A stretch of 64,000 bases of DNA from positions 186,001-250,000 of the forward strand of contig JAEKNQ010000019.1 of assembly GCA_016464825.1 (NCBI GenBank). Reading direction: 5' to 3'. The notes beneath the pieces were generated by a model. It was not told the DNA's origin. It was given only the letters and a program-made list of their open reading frames with translations, and ran no database searches. The DNA comes from Candidatus Dormiibacter inghamiae. GTDB taxonomy: Bacteria > Chloroflexota > Dormibacteria > Dormibacterales > Dormibacteraceae. This document shows, in pieces, positions 51,857 to 59,694 of the stretch. Positions within the stretch are counted from its first letter, which is position 1. Each line of letters begins with the position of its first letter. Made by a program: the position numbers and the translations under genes.

Positions 51857-53368
51857 ATGAACAATCACAACTCTTTCAGGCACGCCGTCGTCATGGGGGC
51901 GGGTCCCGCCGGGCTCACGACTGCGTATGAGCTGAGCAAGCACGGCATTGGCGCAACGGTTCTGGAGAAGGATCCCGAGTACGTGGGCGGCATCGCGCGC
52001 ACCGCTCAGCACAACGGCTATCGCTTCGACATCGGCGGCCATCGCTTCTTCTCCAAGAATCTGGAGGTCGAGGACCTCTGGACCGAGATCCTGGGCGACG
52101 AGATGCTGACCTGCAACCGCCTCTCGAGGATCTACTACCGAGGCAAGTACTTCGACTATCCGCTGAAGGCAACCAACGCCCTGCTGAGTCTGGGACCGGT
52201 CGAGACAGTGCGCTGCATGGCCAGCTACGCCTGGGCCAAGCTGACTCCTGTCAGAGAGCCGCGCAACCTGGAGGACTGGGTCCGAAACCAGTTCGGCGAG
52301 CGGCTGTTCCAAATCTTTTTCAAGACCTATACGGAGAAGGTGTGGGGCATCTCGACCAGCGAACTCTCCGCCGACTGGGCGGCCCAGCGAATCAAGGGTC
52401 TAGATTTGACTCAGGTCTTGAAGAACGCGCTGCTCCCGCCGCGCGAGCTGAAGGAGCGAGGCGAGGTCATCAAGACGCTGATCGACGAGTTCCGCTATCC
52501 GCGCTTCGGGCCGGGCCAGCTCTGGGAAACCGTGCGGGACCTCATGGCAGAGAGGGGCCAGCCGGTTCAGATGGGTCAAACCGTCGAGCGCATCCGGCAC
52601 GAGAACGGACGGGTCGTCAGCGTGGAGGTGCGGGACCAAGCCGGCAGCGTCCGGCAGGTCAGGGGCAGCGACTTCGTCTCCTCGCTCCCGGTCCGCGAGC
52701 TGGTGCTGAAGCTCGACCCGGCGCCGCCGCGGGCGGTGCTGGCGGCCGCGCGCTCACTTTCCTATCGGGACTTCTTGTCTGTGGTGCTCATGATCCGGCG
52801 CCGGGAGCTCTTCCCCGACAACTGGATCTACATTCACGAGCCAGGTGTTCAGGTCGGCAGGATCCAGAACTTCAAGAACTGGAGCCGCTGGATGGTGCCC
52901 GATGAGGAGACCACCTGCTTGGGATTGGAGTACTTCTGCTTCGAGGACGATCAGCTCTGGAAAAGCACCGATGAGGAGTTGATAGCGCTCGGCACCCGAG
53001 AAGTCGTCCAGCTAGGCATGTGCGAGCGGGCCGAGATCTTCGACGGCGCCGTCGTACGGCAGCGGAAGGCCTATCCCGTCTACGACGACGTCTACCTGGA
53101 CCACCTGGGGACCATCCGGCAGTGGCTTGACGCCAACGTGCCCAACCTGCACCTCTGCGGCCGCAACGGCATGCACAAGTACAACAATCAGGATCACTCA
53201 ATGCTCACCGCGCTCCTGGTCGCCCGGAACATCGCAGGAGTGACCAAGCTCGATCCGTGGAAGGTGAACGCCGACGCCGAGTACCACGAGGAGGTGCGCG
53301 ACGGCGAACAGGACCTCTCGGGCCGGCAGATGCCCAGCCGGGTCAGGGAAGAGGAACCGGTCGCCTAG
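51857..53368 (+). CDS. FAD-dependent amino-oxidase-fold protein, UDP-galactopyranose-mutase-like
   Basis: 503-residue flavoprotein. Seen: dinucleotide-binding MGAGPAGLTTAYELSKHG (11-28), EKDPEYVGGIART, GGHRFFSKN, RIYYRGKYFDYPLKA, TYTEKVWGI, and the C-terminal GRNGMHKYNNQDHSMLTA FAD-site motif. This subgroup is often found with polysaccharide genes and annotated as protoporphyrinogen oxidase or Glf-like; true substrate not established. ATG 51857 is preferred to the upstream alternative 51830. A terminator-like double hairpin follows. Confidence 0.78.
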   Translation: MNNHNSFRHAVVMGAGPAGLTTAYELSKHGIGATVLEKDPEYVGGIARTAQHNGYRFDIGGHRFFSKNLEVEDLWTEILGDEMLTCNRLSRIYYRGKYFDYPLKATNALLSLGPVETVRCMASYAWAKLTPVREPRNLEDWVRNQFGERLFQIFFKTYTEKVWGISTSELSADWAAQRIKGLDLTQVLKNALLPPRELKERGEVIKTLIDEFRYPRFGPGQLWETVRDLMAERGQPVQMGQTVERIRHENGRVVSVEVRDQAGSVRQVRGSDFVSSLPVRELVLKLDPAPPRAVLAAARSLSYRDFLSVVLMIRRRELFPDNWIYIHEPGVQVGRIQNFKNWSRWMVPDEETTCLGLEYFCFEDDQLWKSTDEELIALGTREVVQLGMCERAEIFDGAVVRQRKAYPVYDDVYLDHLGTIRQWLDANVPNLHLCGRNGMHKYNNQDHSMLTALLVARNIAGVTKLDPWKVNADAEYHEEVRDGEQDLSGRQMPSRVREEEPVA

Positions 53369-53388
53369 CGGCGGCAGCCACGCCGGCA

Positions 53389-53424
53389 GGCGCGGGAGAG
53401 CGAGCCGGCGCGGGAGAGCGGGCC
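53389..53424. repeat. 18-bp tandem repeat (two copies)
   Basis: GGCGCGGGAGAGCGAGCC is followed directly by the same unit with one change, then a partial third unit. It lies in the 166-base gap after the flavoprotein stop. Confidence 0.7.
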
Positions 53425-53461
53425 GGCGCAGGCGGCCGCAGTGGTCGTTTTTCTTCCCCTC

Positions 53462-53503
53462 CCCCGTCGCACGGGGAAGCCCCCCGGCAGCGGCCGAGGG
53501 GCT
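53462..53503 (+). terminator. Double hairpin after flavoprotein gene
   Basis: First stem CCCCGT-CGC-ACGGGG (53462-53476), then AGCCCC (53478-53483) pairing with GGGGCT (53498-53503) with additional inner pairs. A short CTGTTTC follows, a weak T-rich tail. It may serve the convergent gene as well. Confidence 0.5.
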
Positions 53504-53534
53504 CTGTTTCAGGGTCTTGCCGACCTAGGTACTG

Positions 53535-54137
53535 CTAACCCAAGCCTCCGGGCTGGATGCAGTTCTGGCCGGGGGTGAATACGTGGCCCTGCTCGCAGAA
53601 GGGCATGGGGGCCGGCTGCACTGGCGCATCAGCCTGCGCTGGCGCATCTGGCTGGACTGCCGGCTTGGGGGCGGGATTGTTGACGGCCGGCTTCGGGGCG
53701 GGGTTGTTGACCGCCTTCGGAGCGGCCGCGGGCGCAGGTGGTGCTTGAGGCACAGGCGGCGCGTCCTTGGGCGGAGCGACGGGCGCCGGGGTCGGCGTAG
53801 GGGTAGGCGTAGGCGTGGGCGTTGGGGTTGGCGCGGGCGTCGGGGTGGGCGTGGGCGTGGGTGTCGGGGTCACGCAGTGCGCCGCAGTCGTGTCATAGGG
53901 CGCGCTGAAGTCAGAGGCAAAAAAGATCGATCCCTTGCTACCGGACGGAACCGTGACCGACTTCTCGGCTACGAACGCGCCGGTTGACGTGGACACAACG
54001 GCGGTCACTTTGACCGAGCTTGGCGGAACACACGCGTAGGTAACGCGCGCAGTGTCGCCGCTCCATGCCAGTGCGGCTGTGACGGACAGCAAGAGCAGTG
54101 CAGACACTGCTGCTGCCGCCATGAGGACTCGTTTCAT
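53535..54137 (-). CDS. Secreted protein with Pro-Thr repeat linker, unknown function
   Basis: 200 residues. Signal peptide MKRVLMAAAAVSALLLLSVTAALA (1-24), a beta-rich domain of about 65 residues with one cysteine pair (YACVPP...AAHCV), a TP-repeat linker of about 30 residues, a Pro/Ala-rich stretch with two copies of NNPAPKPAV, and a short C-terminal block CEQGHVFTPGQNC. No family recognised. ATG 54137 follows AGGAG with nine-base spacing. The transcript has a long structured leader. Confidence 0.72.
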   Translation of the reverse strand: MKRVLMAAAAVSALLLLSVTAALAWSGDTARVTYACVPPSSVKVTAVVSTSTGAFVAEKSVTVPSGSKGSIFFASDFSAPYDTTAAHCVTPTPTPTPTPTPAPTPTPTPTPTPTPTPAPVAPPKDAPPVPQAPPAPAAAPKAVNNPAPKPAVNNPAPKPAVQPDAPAQADAPVQPAPMPFCEQGHVFTPGQNCIQPGGLG

Positions 54138-54335
54138 TGGGGTTTCTCCTACTGAGGCCAATGGCCTCTTGATGCTCCACGACGTTTCTTCCATCCGCGA
54201 GGGGCGGATGCGTCGTGGAGGTCGGGTTTCTCACCCTTGATCCCCCCTGGTCGTCTGCCGTCACACCCTTTGGATTTCCGAGCGCTTCGGTAGGTGCCTG
54301 GCTTATTGAGCCCCAGCCGTGCACTGCGGGGGCCC
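54138..54335 (-). ncRNA. Structured 5' leader RNA, possible unassigned riboswitch or RNA thermosensor
   Basis: From the promoter at 54342-54371 the leader is about 190-200 bases. Read on the minus strand: GGGT-GAGAA-ACCC, then a two-tier helix in which CTCCACGACG pairs with CGTCGTGGAG and encloses CATCCGC-x-GCGGATG, then GAGGCC-ATT-GGCCTC, then the ribosome-binding site AGGAG. The 5' part has further GC-rich pairing. The nested helix is too precise for chance. I could not match it to known c-di-GMP, c-di-AMP, cobalamin or SAM consensus sequences. Confidence 0.5.
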
Positions 54336-54341
54336 GGTAAA

Positions 54342-54371
54342 ACCGTACCACAACCGGCCAGATGATGTCAA
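54342..54371 (-). promoter_or_regulatory. Promoter of the structured leader
   Basis: TTGACA (54371-54366) is a perfect -35; TACGGT (54347-54342) follows after 18 bases. Confidence 0.6.
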
Positions 54372-54472
54372 TAAGCCGGAAACGGCCTCAAACTGCTTGG
54401 GATTACCAGGGGTGGATGCCCCAGAAGGCCGGGCGCTGAAGCGTCGAGCCGGACCGTAAGCGAAAGCCGACG

Positions 54473-54499
54473 TTAGCACTCGTAAGCTAGGAGTGCCAA
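54473..54499 (+). promoter_or_regulatory. CIRCE operator (HrcA binding site)
   Basis: TTAGCACTC-N9-GAGTGCCAA, one mismatch from the consensus TTAGCACTC-N9-GAGTGCTAA. It ends three bases before the hrcA ATG. The right arm includes the only ribosome-binding site (AGGAG, 54489-54493). HrcA would thus repress its own operon by blocking both transcription and translation initiation. Confidence 0.95.
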
Positions 54500-54502
54500 G
54501 CG

Positions 54503-55519
54503 ATGCAGTCACGAAAGCAGGAGATCCTGAAGGCAGTCGTCCGCGAGTTCACTGTCACGGCGAGTCCAGTTGCCTCGCAGGCGCTGGTCAGCCGGCACTT
54601 CCTGAACCTGTCGTCCGCCACTGTGCGCAGTGAGCTCTCCGGCCTGGTCGACCTCGGCTACTTGATCCAGCCGCACACCTCCGCAGGGCGGATTCCCACC
54701 GATCGCGGCTACCGCTATTTCGTGGACTTCCTGATGGAGGCGGAGCCGGCTCCGCCAGCGGTGGAGGCCTATATCGAGGCGGAGTTCCGCTCCACTCCAC
54801 CCGATCCCCAGAGCGTTGTCGAGAAGGTGGCCACGATCGCCGCCACCGTGACCCGCAACGCTTCTGTGGTGACCGGCCCCCAGGGCGGTTTGGTGAGGGT
54901 CAAGCACCTGGACCTCGTGTCCCTGGAGCCGGAGGACGTGCTGGTGGTCCTGGTGGCGGAGGGCAACCTGATCCGGCAGCAGGTGGTGCGTGTGAGCTCT
55001 CCCATCCGGCAGCAGGAGCTGACGCGGCTCTCCTCCCGTCTCAACCGCGAGCTGGCGGGCAGGGATCGGGATGAGCTGGAGCTGCGCCTGAACCGGCTTG
55101 GTGAGGGAGTGGAGAAGGAGCTTCTAGGAAGTTTGGTCGAAGCTCTTTCACTCTTCGAGAGCCGAGGCGGGGGCATGGTGGTCCACGACGGCGTGCGCAA
55201 TCTGTTGAAGCAGCCGGAGTTTGCTGAGTCGAGCCGTCTGCACGAGGTGCTGGAGGTGTTGGAGGAGACCCGCTACCTGGTGGCGCTGCTCCAGGAGCTG
55301 GCAGCCAACGCCGACCTGCAGATAGTCATCGGCTCTGAGAACCGCACCCAGCAGCTGCGCTCTTGTGCCGTGGTCCTGACCACCTGGGGGCCGTCGCGGC
55401 GGGTGCAGGGAGTGCTGGGCGTCGTCGGTCCCACCCGGCTGGACTACGGTGCGACTGTCGGCCGCCTGCAGGCGATCGCTCGGCAGGCTGGCGCCCGCCT
55501 CGCTGAAGCCTACGCCTGA
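54503..55519 (+). CDS. hrcA: Heat-inducible transcription repressor HrcA
   Basis: 338-residue repressor of class I heat-shock genes; binds CIRCE and is kept active by GroEL. Seen: N-terminal winged helix with SRKQEILKAVVREFTVTASPVASQALV and SSATVRSELSGLVDLGYLIQPHTSAGRIPTDRGYRYFVD (the family hallmark), then the GAF-like domain ending with GPTRLDYGATVGRLQAIARQ. The length is normal. ATG 54503 is fixed by the CIRCE position. Confidence 0.95.
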   Translation: MQSRKQEILKAVVREFTVTASPVASQALVSRHFLNLSSATVRSELSGLVDLGYLIQPHTSAGRIPTDRGYRYFVDFLMEAEPAPPAVEAYIEAEFRSTPPDPQSVVEKVATIAATVTRNASVVTGPQGGLVRVKHLDLVSLEPEDVLVVLVAEGNLIRQQVVRVSSPIRQQELTRLSSRLNRELAGRDRDELELRLNRLGEGVEKELLGSLVEALSLFESRGGGMVVHDGVRNLLKQPEFAESSRLHEVLEVLEETRYLVALLQELAANADLQIVIGSENRTQQLRSCAVVLTTWGPSRRVQGVLGVVGPTRLDYGATVGRLQAIARQAGARLAEAYA

Positions 55520-55638
55520 GCCGTAGGCACGGAAGTTGGGGGCGATCTGGGCCTGAGCCGATCGACGGTTGGTGCCGTGAAGTTTGTCCGGCCTCCCCGC
55601 TGAGGTATCAATGCCAGAGACATGCAGGAGATGAACAG

Positions 55639-56163
55639 TTGATCGAGGACGAGGGCGGCGCGCCGACGGGCGAGCAGGCGCCTACCGCCACCCAGGAGAA
55701 GGAAGCCGAACAGGAGGCTCTTGCCTCACTGCAGGAGGAGCTCGAGGAGCTGCGCTCCCGCCACCTGCGTCTGGCAGCTGACTTCGAGAACTACAAGAAG
55801 CGGGCGCGGCAGGAGCAGGAGGACGCCTACCGCTACGCGGGGGCGTTGCTGGCGGAGCGTGTCCTGCCCGTACTGGACGACGCTCAACTGGCCTTGGAGC
55901 ACGCGCCGGCGCGCGTCGACAAGACCTGGCTCAAAGGCGTGCAGCTGACGTTTCAAAAACTGGAGGAGGCTCTGGCCGCGGCGGGGGTGGAGGCTGTGCC
56001 CGCGCTGGCGACGAAGTTCGACCCCAAGCTCCATGAGGCGATCGGCACTGTCGAGTCGGACGAGCATCCGGAGGACACGGTGGTCATGGAGCTGAGGCGC
56101 GGTTACCGGATGCACGACAAGGTCCTGAGACCCGCGCTGGTCAAGGTCTCCCGGAAGGGCTAG
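55639..56163 (+). CDS. grpE: Nucleotide exchange factor GrpE
   Basis: 174 residues. Co-chaperone that releases ADP from DnaK. Seen: acidic N-terminus, a coiled coil (about 22-60) with FENYKKRARQEQEDA, and the C-terminal beta domain with VESDEHPEDTVVMELRRGYRMHDKVLRPALVKVS. The start is TTG 55639 with AGGAG eight bases upstream; no ATG is in frame. A six-codon frame (55622-55642) ends by overlapping this TTG. DnaK, usually between grpE and dnaJ, is absent here. Confidence 0.93.
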   Translation: MIEDEGGAPTGEQAPTATQEKEAEQEALASLQEELEELRSRHLRLAADFENYKKRARQEQEDAYRYAGALLAERVLPVLDDAQLALEHAPARVDKTWLKGVQLTFQKLEEALAAAGVEAVPALATKFDPKLHEAIGTVESDEHPEDTVVMELRRGYRMHDKVLRPALVKVSRKG

Positions 56164-56253
56164 TGGCCAGCAGCGCCCCACTCGGCATTCGCAGCCGCCT
56201 GCCAGCGAAACTCTCGGGCGGCCGGGCTGGGCCCACATTCGTGGGGGTCTAGC

Positions 56254-57360
56254 GTGGCTGTCAAGCGGGACTACTACGAGGTGCTCGGCGTCAGCCGGCA
56301 AGCGTCGAGCGACGAGCTGCGGCGCTCATTCCGCAAGCTGGCCATGGAATACCATCCCGACCGGAACAACGGCGATCCGAATGCCTCCGAGCGCTTCAAG
56401 GAGTGCAGCGAGGCGTACGGCGTTCTCTCGGATCCGGAGAAGCGGCGCAGCTACGACATGTTCGGCCACGCCGGCGTCGGCGCGGGCGCGGCGCAGGACT
56501 TCGGCGACTTCGGTTTCGGTGACATCTTCAACACCTTCTTTGGTGGCGGCGGCCGGCCCCGCCGGAGGAGCACGCGCGGCAACGACCTTCGTCACGACCT
56601 CACGATCGACTTCGAAGAGACCTACCGAGGCGTGGAGCGGGAGATCGACGTGGGCCGCCAGGCCGTCTGCTCGGTCTGTGCCGGCTCGGGCGCCGCCCCG
56701 GGCACCTCCAGCGTGACCTGCGGCACCTGCGCCGGAGCCGGTCAGGTTCGCCGGCAAGCGCAGTCCATTTTCGGGACGGTCGTCAACATAGTGACCTGCC
56801 CCACCTGCGGCGGCGAGGGGCGGGTGGTGAAGCAGCCCTGCGCCCGGTGCCACGGCCAGGGCCGGACGGAGGAGCGCAAGCGACTCAGAGTGCGGATTCC
56901 CGCCGGCGTGGACACCGATTCGCAGATCCGGCTGACCGGAGAAGGCGAGGTGGGGTTGAGAGGTGGGCCGCCCGGTGACCTCTACGTCGTGATCCGAGTC
57001 CGTGCCCACCAGCACCTCCGCCGGCAGGATGATGACGTCGTTTACGAACTGCACGTCAACGTGGTCCAGGCAGCGCTGGGGGATCGGATCGAGGTGCCTT
57101 CGCTGGACGGTCCGGTGGAACTGGTGCTCCCGCCGGGCACGCAGTACGGACAGACCTTCAGGCTCCCCGGTCGGGGGCTGCCGAACGTGCGCAGCGGGCG
57201 CCGGGGCCAGCAGTTCGTGGTGGTTCAGGTGGTGGTCCCCAAGGACTACTCGCCCGAGCAGAAGGCGCTCCTCCGCAGGGTCGGAGGGCTGACCGGTAAG
57301 CCGCAGAAGGTCTCCAAGGGCTTCTTCGAGAAACTCCGGGACGTCATCAACATCGATTAG
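56254..57360 (+). CDS. dnaJ: Chaperone DnaJ
   Basis: 368-residue full-length (type I) J-protein. Seen: J domain with HPD (34-36), a Gly/Phe-rich segment (about 70-105), four zinc-finger motifs (CSVCAGSG, CGTCAGAG, CPTCGGEG, CARCHGQG; about 141-210) and the substrate-binding C-terminal domains. The start is GTG 56254. It stimulates DnaK ATPase and delivers clients. It lies 90 bases after grpE, with no gene in between, in the same CIRCE-regulated operon. Confidence 0.95.
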   Translation: MAVKRDYYEVLGVSRQASSDELRRSFRKLAMEYHPDRNNGDPNASERFKECSEAYGVLSDPEKRRSYDMFGHAGVGAGAAQDFGDFGFGDIFNTFFGGGGRPRRRSTRGNDLRHDLTIDFEETYRGVEREIDVGRQAVCSVCAGSGAAPGTSSVTCGTCAGAGQVRRQAQSIFGTVVNIVTCPTCGGEGRVVKQPCARCHGQGRTEERKRLRVRIPAGVDTDSQIRLTGEGEVGLRGGPPGDLYVVIRVRAHQHLRRQDDDVVYELHVNVVQAALGDRIEVPSLDGPVELVLPPGTQYGQTFRLPGRGLPNVRSGRRGQQFVVVQVVVPKDYSPEQKALLRRVGGLTGKPQKVSKGFFEKLRDVINID

Positions 57361-57505
57361 CAGCCTGCAAGGGTCGGATCCTGAACATCGGGCCTCTACA
57401 GGCAACTAGCTGACCCATTGGGTCCCATAAGCTGGGCGGCAGCGCAGCCCGGCCGGGCTCGGTTGTAGCGCCGGTCTTAGCCGGAAATAGGAGGGAAGAC
57501 CAGCC

Positions 57506-58546
57506 ATGCGGAGTTACCACTTCATAGTTCCCCCTCAGCTCCTGGAGCAGAGGGCGCTGCGCGGCTCGGCCGAGGAACGGGAGATCGCGCTGGCCACCCT
57601 CTCGATCGATCATTCAATCCGCGCCGGTCGCATCCAGAACACGCTGCTCGCCGGCTCAGCGCAGCGGCTGCAGCTCGCAGTCAGGAGGGGCGCCGGCCGG
57701 CCCGACCGAACCGTCTTCGACGCCAAGCACCGCCTGGACACTCATGCCACCAGCGTCCTGCGGACGGAGGAAGGACAGCCCGCCGGGGATGCGGCCGCCA
57801 ATCAGGCCTTCGACGGGCTGGGCGCCACCTACGGCTTCTACTGGGATGTCTTCCGGCGAGATTCGATCGACAACGCCGCCCTGCCCCTGCTGGGTGAGGT
57901 GCACTTCGGTGAGCGCTACGACAACGCGTTCTGGGACGGCGAGCGGATGATGTTCGGTGACGGCGACGGTCAGCTCTTCACGGGCTTCACGAGCGCCATC
58001 GACGTCATCGGCCACGAGCTGACGCATGGTGTGACGGAGGCCACACTGGGGTTGCGCTACCTGGGTCAACCGGGCGCGCTGAACGAATCCATCTCGGACG
58101 TGTTCGGCTCGATGGTGAAGCAGTATCAGCTCGGTCAGACCGCCGACCAGGCTGATTGGCTGATCGGGGCGGGCATCTTGGGCCCGGTCATGCAGGGCCA
58201 AGCGCTTCGCTCCATGAAAGCGCCCGGTACCGCCTATGAGGGCGACAACCAGCCGGGCTCGATGTCGGGCTACGTCAGCACGGCCTCGGACAACGGAGGC
58301 GTCCATCTCAACTCAGGCATTCCCAACCACGCCTTCTATCTGGCGGCAGTCGCCCTCGGCGGCCGTGCCTGGGAAAAGGCAGGCAGGATCTGGTACGAGG
58401 TGATGGTCCGCCGGGCGGTTGGCCCACAGGCCGGCTTCGTGCAGTTCGCTCAGGCCACCACAACCATGGCGGCCAGCCTGTTCGGCCTCGGCTCCGCTGA
58501 GGCGAATGCCGTGCAGGAGGCGTGGCGGGAAACGCAGGTCCTCTGA
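57506..58546 (+). CDS. M4-family metalloprotease, protealysin-like
   Basis: 346-residue thermolysin-family zinc protease. Seen: zinc motif HELTH (170-174), third ligand NESISDVFG (Glu194), and GGVHLNSGIPNHAFY with the catalytic His near 277. There is no signal peptide; the first 50 residues resemble the short precursor (PPL-like) of protealysin, which is used inside the cell or exported without Sec. ATG 57506 has AGGAGGG upstream. Four bases separate it from an emfourin-type inhibitor gene. Confidence 0.9.
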   Translation: MRSYHFIVPPQLLEQRALRGSAEEREIALATLSIDHSIRAGRIQNTLLAGSAQRLQLAVRRGAGRPDRTVFDAKHRLDTHATSVLRTEEGQPAGDAAANQAFDGLGATYGFYWDVFRRDSIDNAALPLLGEVHFGERYDNAFWDGERMMFGDGDGQLFTGFTSAIDVIGHELTHGVTEATLGLRYLGQPGALNESISDVFGSMVKQYQLGQTADQADWLIGAGILGPVMQGQALRSMKAPGTAYEGDNQPGSMSGYVSTASDNGGVHLNSGIPNHAFYLAAVALGGRAWEKAGRIWYEVMVRRAVGPQAGFVQFAQATTTMAASLFGLGSAEANAVQEAWRETQVL

Positions 58547-58549
58547 GCC

Positions 58550-58888
58550 TTGATCGGCCGAGAGTCGAGGGTGCGGAACAGTGATCACGGTTCGTCTGAG
58601 CCGGTGACCGAGAGCCAGGGCGGCAAGCAGCTCCGGCTCGAGCGATCAGGCGGCTTTGCGGGCCTCCTCTTGCGAGCCAGCTTCCAGTACTCGCAGCTGA
58701 GCGAGGCGGAGCGCGGGGCGGTGGAGCAGTGCTTTCAGCGCTGGCCAGGCAGCGATCCGGCCGCCGGCCAGCCTGACCGCTTCTCCTACCGCCTTGAGTT
58801 GGCCGAGCGCTCGGCATTGGTTCCGGAGGCGCACTGGCCGGAGGCTCTGAAGGCTCTGTTGACAGCCCTCCGGCCGACTGCGGGCTGA
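58550..58888 (+). CDS. Emfourin-type M4 protease inhibitor
   Basis: Up to 112 residues. Seen: LRLERSGGFAGL (near 28-39) and a DRFSYRLEL strand, then PEAHWPEALKAL, the pattern of emfourins, which are encoded in bicistronic operons with protealysin-like proteases and block their active site. The position directly after the M4 gene supports this. The start is unclear: TTG 58550 gives the longest form; GTG 58571 and GTG 58604 give shorter forms closer to typical emfourins. Confidence 0.8.
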   Translation: MIGRESRVRNSDHGSSEPVTESQGGKQLRLERSGGFAGLLLRASFQYSQLSEAERGAVEQCFQRWPGSDPAAGQPDRFSYRLELAERSALVPEAHWPEALKALLTALRPTAG

Positions 58889-58913
58889 CCGCTCTATGGC
58901 CCGGCCCCCGAGC

Positions 58914-59675
58914 TCAGGCCGCTGCGCGATTGAAAGAGCGAGCCGCCCCCGCTACGGCTATCAAGGCCAGCACTGCCATGATCACCACGCCCTTCGCCAC
59001 ACTTGCATCAGCGAGGTGGTTGTTGAAGATCGCCCGCGCGGCGTCAACGGCGTAGGCGAGAGGGTTCGCCGCCGCGATCGCGCGCAGCCAGTTGGGCGCT
59101 AGTGACAGCGGTAGGAGTACGCCAGATAGCAGCAGGAGCGGCAGCGTAGCCGTGAAGAGCAGCGGCGCGAAGGAGTTCTCGTCTCTCAACCAAAGCGCGA
59201 GCGTGTACGACACTGAGGCCGTGAGCAGACCGATCAGGGCGACCAGGGCGAGGACGACCACCAGTCCGAGCGGTTGGATGCTGAGTCCGAAGGGCAGCGA
59301 GAGCAGGATCAGCAGGATGGATTGGACGAGCAGAGTCAACAGGTCGCGAACGGCTCGGCCGAGCAGCAGCGCAAGGCGGCTGACCGGCGTCACCCGCAGC
59401 CGCTCGATGATGCCCTGGCGCAGCTCGGCGATCAGCGTGAAGCCGACTCCCGACGCGCCGAAGAGGCCGAGCTGGACGAGAAGGCCTGGCACGAAGACGT
59501 TGTAGGCGCCGCCCGCGGGGAACCCCGGCGTGGCCGCTATCGATTTGAGCAGCGGCGCGAATAGCACCAGGTAGAGCAATGGCTGGACGACGCCGATTCC
59601 GATCCAGGCGGGGTTGCGCAGCAGAAGTCCGAGATAGCGCTGGAAGACCAGCCAGGTGTCGCGCAAAATCTTCAT
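58914..59675 (-). CDS. ABC-2 type exporter permease (DrrB-like)
   Basis: 253-residue membrane subunit with six hydrophobic segments. Seen: RNPAWIGIGVVQPLLYLVLFAPLL (first helix), ELRQGIIERLRVTPVSRLALLLGR (the coupling helix of drug-exporter permeases), and a final hydrophobic helix. ATG 59675 with GGAGAG upstream is chosen over the longer frame to 59750. It follows the ATPase gene by 19 bases. Probable role: export of a drug, antibiotic or lipid; substrate unknown. Confidence 0.85.
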   Translation of the reverse strand: MKILRDTWLVFQRYLGLLLRNPAWIGIGVVQPLLYLVLFAPLLKSIAATPGFPAGGAYNVFVPGLLVQLGLFGASGVGFTLIAELRQGIIERLRVTPVSRLALLLGRAVRDLLTLLVQSILLILLSLPFGLSIQPLGLVVVLALVALIGLLTASVSYTLALWLRDENSFAPLLFTATLPLLLLSGVLLPLSLAPNWLRAIAAANPLAYAVDAARAIFNNHLADASVAKGVVIMAVLALIAVAGAARSFNRAAA

Positions 59676-59694
59676 AGGTAGCTCTCCGGGTACT

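Noticed and set aside
53800-53872. Pro-Thr repeat as minisatellite or CRISPR-like array
   Set aside because: It is an in-frame hydrophilic linker between a secreted domain and its C-terminus.
54138-54335. Leader as c-di-AMP, c-di-GMP, cobalamin or SAM riboswitch
   Set aside because: I looked for each class's most conserved blocks and did not find them in the right order; left unassigned.
55622-55642. Six-codon upstream reading frame before grpE
   Set aside because: It overlaps the TTG start and could couple translation, but six codons with no conservation data are not enough to call a gene or attenuator.
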